DNA from: a virus
DNA length: 21,938 nt
Strand: one strand, 5' to 3'
Virus record (IMG/VR): IMGVR_UViG_3300010354_000779
Span: 1 to 21,938 of that record
The notes under the pieces: generated by a model
What the model was told of the DNA's origin: nothing
What the model saw: only the letters and a program-made list of their open reading frames with translations
The model's database searches: none
Program-made: the position numbers and the translations under genes
In this document: in pieces, positions 20,000 through 21,938 of the stretch
How positions within the stretch are numbered: the first letter of the stretch is position 1
How the letters are laid out: every line of letters begins with the position of its first letter

Positions 20000-20605
20000 T
20001 TATGGGGCAGCTCTATAGGTCATAGTAAATGCTATCAAAGTATCGGAACTTGTAGATAATTCTAGTCCATCTAGGTTTCCTATTGCACTTCCAGAAATAT
20101 TCATTCTGTTGAAAAACAAATTTCCCGTAGATGTATTAATATAAGCTATTAATCCTCCCATATTTGCTTGAGTAATATTATTATATTCACATGCAGTTCT
20201 AGAAGAAGTAGTTGTATTGCAAGCAACTGGCAAATTCATTGTGATGTTTTGACCATTTGCACTACTTAATCTAAAACTTGCCGATACTTGAATTGTAATC
20301 AAATTTCCTATTCTAGTAAGAAGTCCACTTCTAGAAGCAAATGTATATACATGTCCACCTTGACCAATAAAATCTGGAGTAAAAGCATATTCCTGATATA
20401 CTATATTAGTAAATGCATTAATTCCTAACATCTGATTCAATGGAATCTGATTTTGTTCAGTTCCAATATCAGTTTGACTTACTACATCAACTCTGTTTTC
20501 TTGTATCTTATCTACCTGAACATCTTCTGGAGACTGAAAAGCCATCCCACCCAACATTCCATTAGTTGGTACTTGATTGTTTCCAGTCCCTATTAGTCTA
20601 GCCAT
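20000..20605 (-). CDS. Short tail fibre-like protein, 201 aa
   Basis: The N-terminus carries LIGTGNNQVPTNGMLGGMAF (4-23) and a second, diverged copy DIGTEQNQIPLNQMLGINAF (46-65), followed by a beta-rich C-terminal domain ending in TMTYRAAP. The repeat is shared with the 790-residue fibre, so both likely attach at the same tail site. The start overlaps the upstream stop as TGATG. Confidence 0.75.
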   Translation of the reverse strand: MARLIGTGNNQVPTNGMLGGMAFQSPEDVQVDKIQENRVDVVSQTDIGTEQNQIPLNQMLGINAFTNIVYQEYAFTPDFIGQGGHVYTFASRSGLLTRIGNLITIQVSASFRLSSANGQNITMNLPVACNTTTSSRTACEYNNITQANMGGLIAYINTSTGNLFFNRMNISGSAIGNLDGLELSTSSDTLIAFTMTYRAAP

Positions 20606-20922
20606 CAGTATCCAGCAAAAACTCTATTTGGTGTATTTGGAGTATCAATTACATATTCCTGAAAACTTTCTGGAATTACACCTAACATATTTATGTGATA
20701 GCCATCAAGAGCTACTGGTGCAACTACTTCTACAAGCTCACCAGTCTCTTCATCTCTGGTATATTCACCAGGAGTGTAGATAGTTCCAATAACATCAATA
20801 GAATAGTCGTGTGTGAATAGAGTTACTTGTGGCTCTCCAGTTTCATTGTGTGTATATGTTAGACCGGCTTCTTTTGCTTTTGTAAGGAAAGTTTCCTCAT
20901 CTGGAAATTTTAGAAAAATCAT
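20605..20922 (-). CDS. Small tail-fibre-associated protein, 105 aa
   Basis: Starts MIFLKFPDEETFLTKAKEAG; has DVIGTIYTPGEYTRD and APVALDGYHINMLG, ending NRVFAGY. The pattern D.IG..Y.PG...ETGE, P..LDGYHVN.LG..PE....Y.....P.RVFAG is, from memory, a small phage protein found next to tail fibres. The start overlaps the stop of the truncated fibre as ATGA. Confidence 0.75.
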   Translation of the reverse strand: MIFLKFPDEETFLTKAKEAGLTYTHNETGEPQVTLFTHDYSIDVIGTIYTPGEYTRDEETGELVEVVAPVALDGYHINMLGVIPESFQEYVIDTPNTPNRVFAGY

Positions 20923-21938
20923 AACGTTAGATTTGTTAGCTGTGTACTATTTAGTTTAACTGGGTAATATGTAAATCTAGAAATATGCCCATTCCAAAAT
21001 TCTCCACTACCAATTGGAACAGAAAATAGTCCCATATATGTAGAAGAACTTAGAGAAGTTTGCATCGTTGCAACGGTATCAGTTCCAGCATTAACACCAT
21101 TAATTCCTAATGTGCAATCATTTGTTTTATATGCCGCATAAATTTTATTTCTTCCAGAAACTAAATCATTACTTGCTGTGATTCCAACTTGAGAGGTTCC
21201 GCTATCATCATAATAATTGTATCTTAATCTTGCAGATGAAAAAGCTTTCCAAAGTTCTTGTCTATTTGGTGTTGTCGGATAGATGTAAAATAGAGCAGAA
21301 TATGTACCAGTAAGTCCTCCAGTCTTATATGTATCAATTACCCAAGTTCCTTCCTGAGGTCTGAACCAAGACATATTAGAGGAAGAAATTGAAGTGATAT
21401 CTGGACTTCTTGTTACTGTTGCAGTTGTTGTTGGAATATATGAAGTTGCAAAAGAACCAGCCTCTAATTGAGCACCCCACATATAGAATGAAATTGCGGT
21501 ATTATCAGATGATGCAGAATATACTAACAACTGTATAGATGATACTCCATTACCAGTACCAGATGTTGAAAATCTTTGCCATTGTGTGGTTAAATTGCAA
21601 GTTACAAAAGGTCCAGCAACACTATTACCATAAATTCTAACTGTAACATTAGAATCTGCTTTTAACCACACAGAAGCAGTATATGATTGATTTAAAACCG
21701 ATGTAGTTCCGCCAGTATAGATTCTATAATTACCAGCGGTTCCACTACCATCGTAGATTATTCTATCTGCAGTTAAATTTCCATCTGGTGCAGTTGTTGC
21801 ATTTGATACGACTGTTGTTCCTGTTGTTTTAGTCCAATTGGCATTATTATCAAACTGCTCACTATATAACGCTATATTAGTTCTACTCTCTTCAATCAAC
21901 AATCCCAAACTTTCTCCTGTTGCTGGGTCGTGGTCAAA
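20919..21938 (-). CDS. Tail fibre paralogue, 5' end outside window
   Basis: The frame runs from the window edge (FDHDPATGESLGLLIEESRT visible at the start) to the stop at 20919: 339 residues. It contains LWG-equivalent MWGAQLEAGSFATSYIPT, QEGTWVIDTY and a C-terminal ISRFTYYPVKLNSTQLTNL. It is the third copy of the same fibre layout. There is no start codon in the window; internal ATGs near 21908 are not the start. Confidence 0.8.
   Translation of the reverse strand, partial: FDHDPATGESLGLLIEESRTNIALYSEQFDNNANWTKTTGTTVVSNATTAPDGNLTADRIIYDGSGTAGNYRIYTGGTTSVLNQSYTASVWLKADSNVTVRIYGNSVAGPFVTCNLTTQWQRFSTSGTGNGVSSIQLLVYSASSDNTAISFYMWGAQLEAGSFATSYIPTTTATVTRSPDITSISSSNMSWFRPQEGTWVIDTYKTGGLTGTYSALFYIYPTTPNRQELWKAFSSARLRYNYYDDSGTSQVGITASNDLVSGRNKIYAAYKTNDCTLGINGVNAGTDTVATMQTSLSSSTYMGLFSVPIGSGEFWNGHISRFTYYPVKLNSTQLTNLTL
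20948..20954 (-). promoter_or_regulatory. CTAAATA motif, possible late promoter
   Basis: CTAAATA on the minus strand, 25 bases ahead of the 105-residue gene, inside the last codons of the truncated fibre (Leu-Asn). A coding origin is possible, but the spacing to the next start is like that of the copy at 17370. Confidence 0.35.

Noticed and set aside
1-21938. tRNA genes, CRISPR arrays, insertion sequences, diversity-generating retroelements
   Set aside because: I looked for cloverleaf-like regions, regular direct repeats, transposase or integrase motifs and a reverse transcriptase with template/variable repeats near the fibres and saw none by reading; a covariance or profile search was not possible.

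Overview
The window looks like part of a T4-like cyanophage (marine Synechococcus/Prochlorococcus myovirus) genome. Supporting this are the near-total absence of intergenic DNA, all genes lying on the minus strand, long chains of 20-160-residue proteins joined by ATGA or TAATG stop/start overlaps, and a cluster of glycan-binding-like tail-fibre genes. Several small proteins also resemble ones I associate with cyanomyoviruses (MATRSRIG, MGMFDY, MSGGHFGDCGYDY types). This assignment rests on recognition by reading; no database was searched. Transcription runs from high to low coordinates, so the order below is also 5' to 3'.

Tail region (21938 to about 13165). A 5'-truncated fibre gene comes first. 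It is followed by a small fibre-associated protein, a short fibre with a repeated LIGT/NQVP/MLGG N-terminus, and two further paralogues of the first fibre. Next are a 790-residue fibre with CBM-like and LamG-like parts, a 390-residue structural protein, and a 211-residue protein with an XkdW-like tail-assembly segment. A CTAAATA motif lies just upstream of three of these genes and may be a variant T4-type late promoter.

Accessory region (13126 to 1). About fifty small genes fill this stretch, several of which fall below usual length cut-offs and were found by reading. Recognisable products are an SF2 helicase (413 residues), an RlpA-like double-psi beta-barrel protein, a thioredoxin/glutaredoxin-like protein, a probable PD-(D/E)XK nuclease, two small zinc-binding proteins, a KTSC-like protein, a possible small helix-turn-helix protein, and at least eight tiny membrane proteins. 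One protein ends in a segment like the C-terminus of DUF1778/TacA antitoxins.

Regulation. The accessory genes are split into short operons by near-identical sigma70-type promoters: a -35 such as TTGACA or TTGACT, exactly 17 bp, then TATATT (or TATTAT) followed at once by AGCC. Five are convincing (near 2735, 3918, 5578, 6901 and 12358) and a sixth lacks a -35 (near 7390). At four of the five, and at the sixth, an inverted repeat covers the -35 position. Near 6901 the TTGACA box is the loop of a rho-independent terminator ending the upstream operon, so termination and re-initiation share the same bases. This looks like an early-gene relay built for takeover of the host polymerase. No tRNA, CRISPR array, transposase, integrase or reverse transcriptase was seen.
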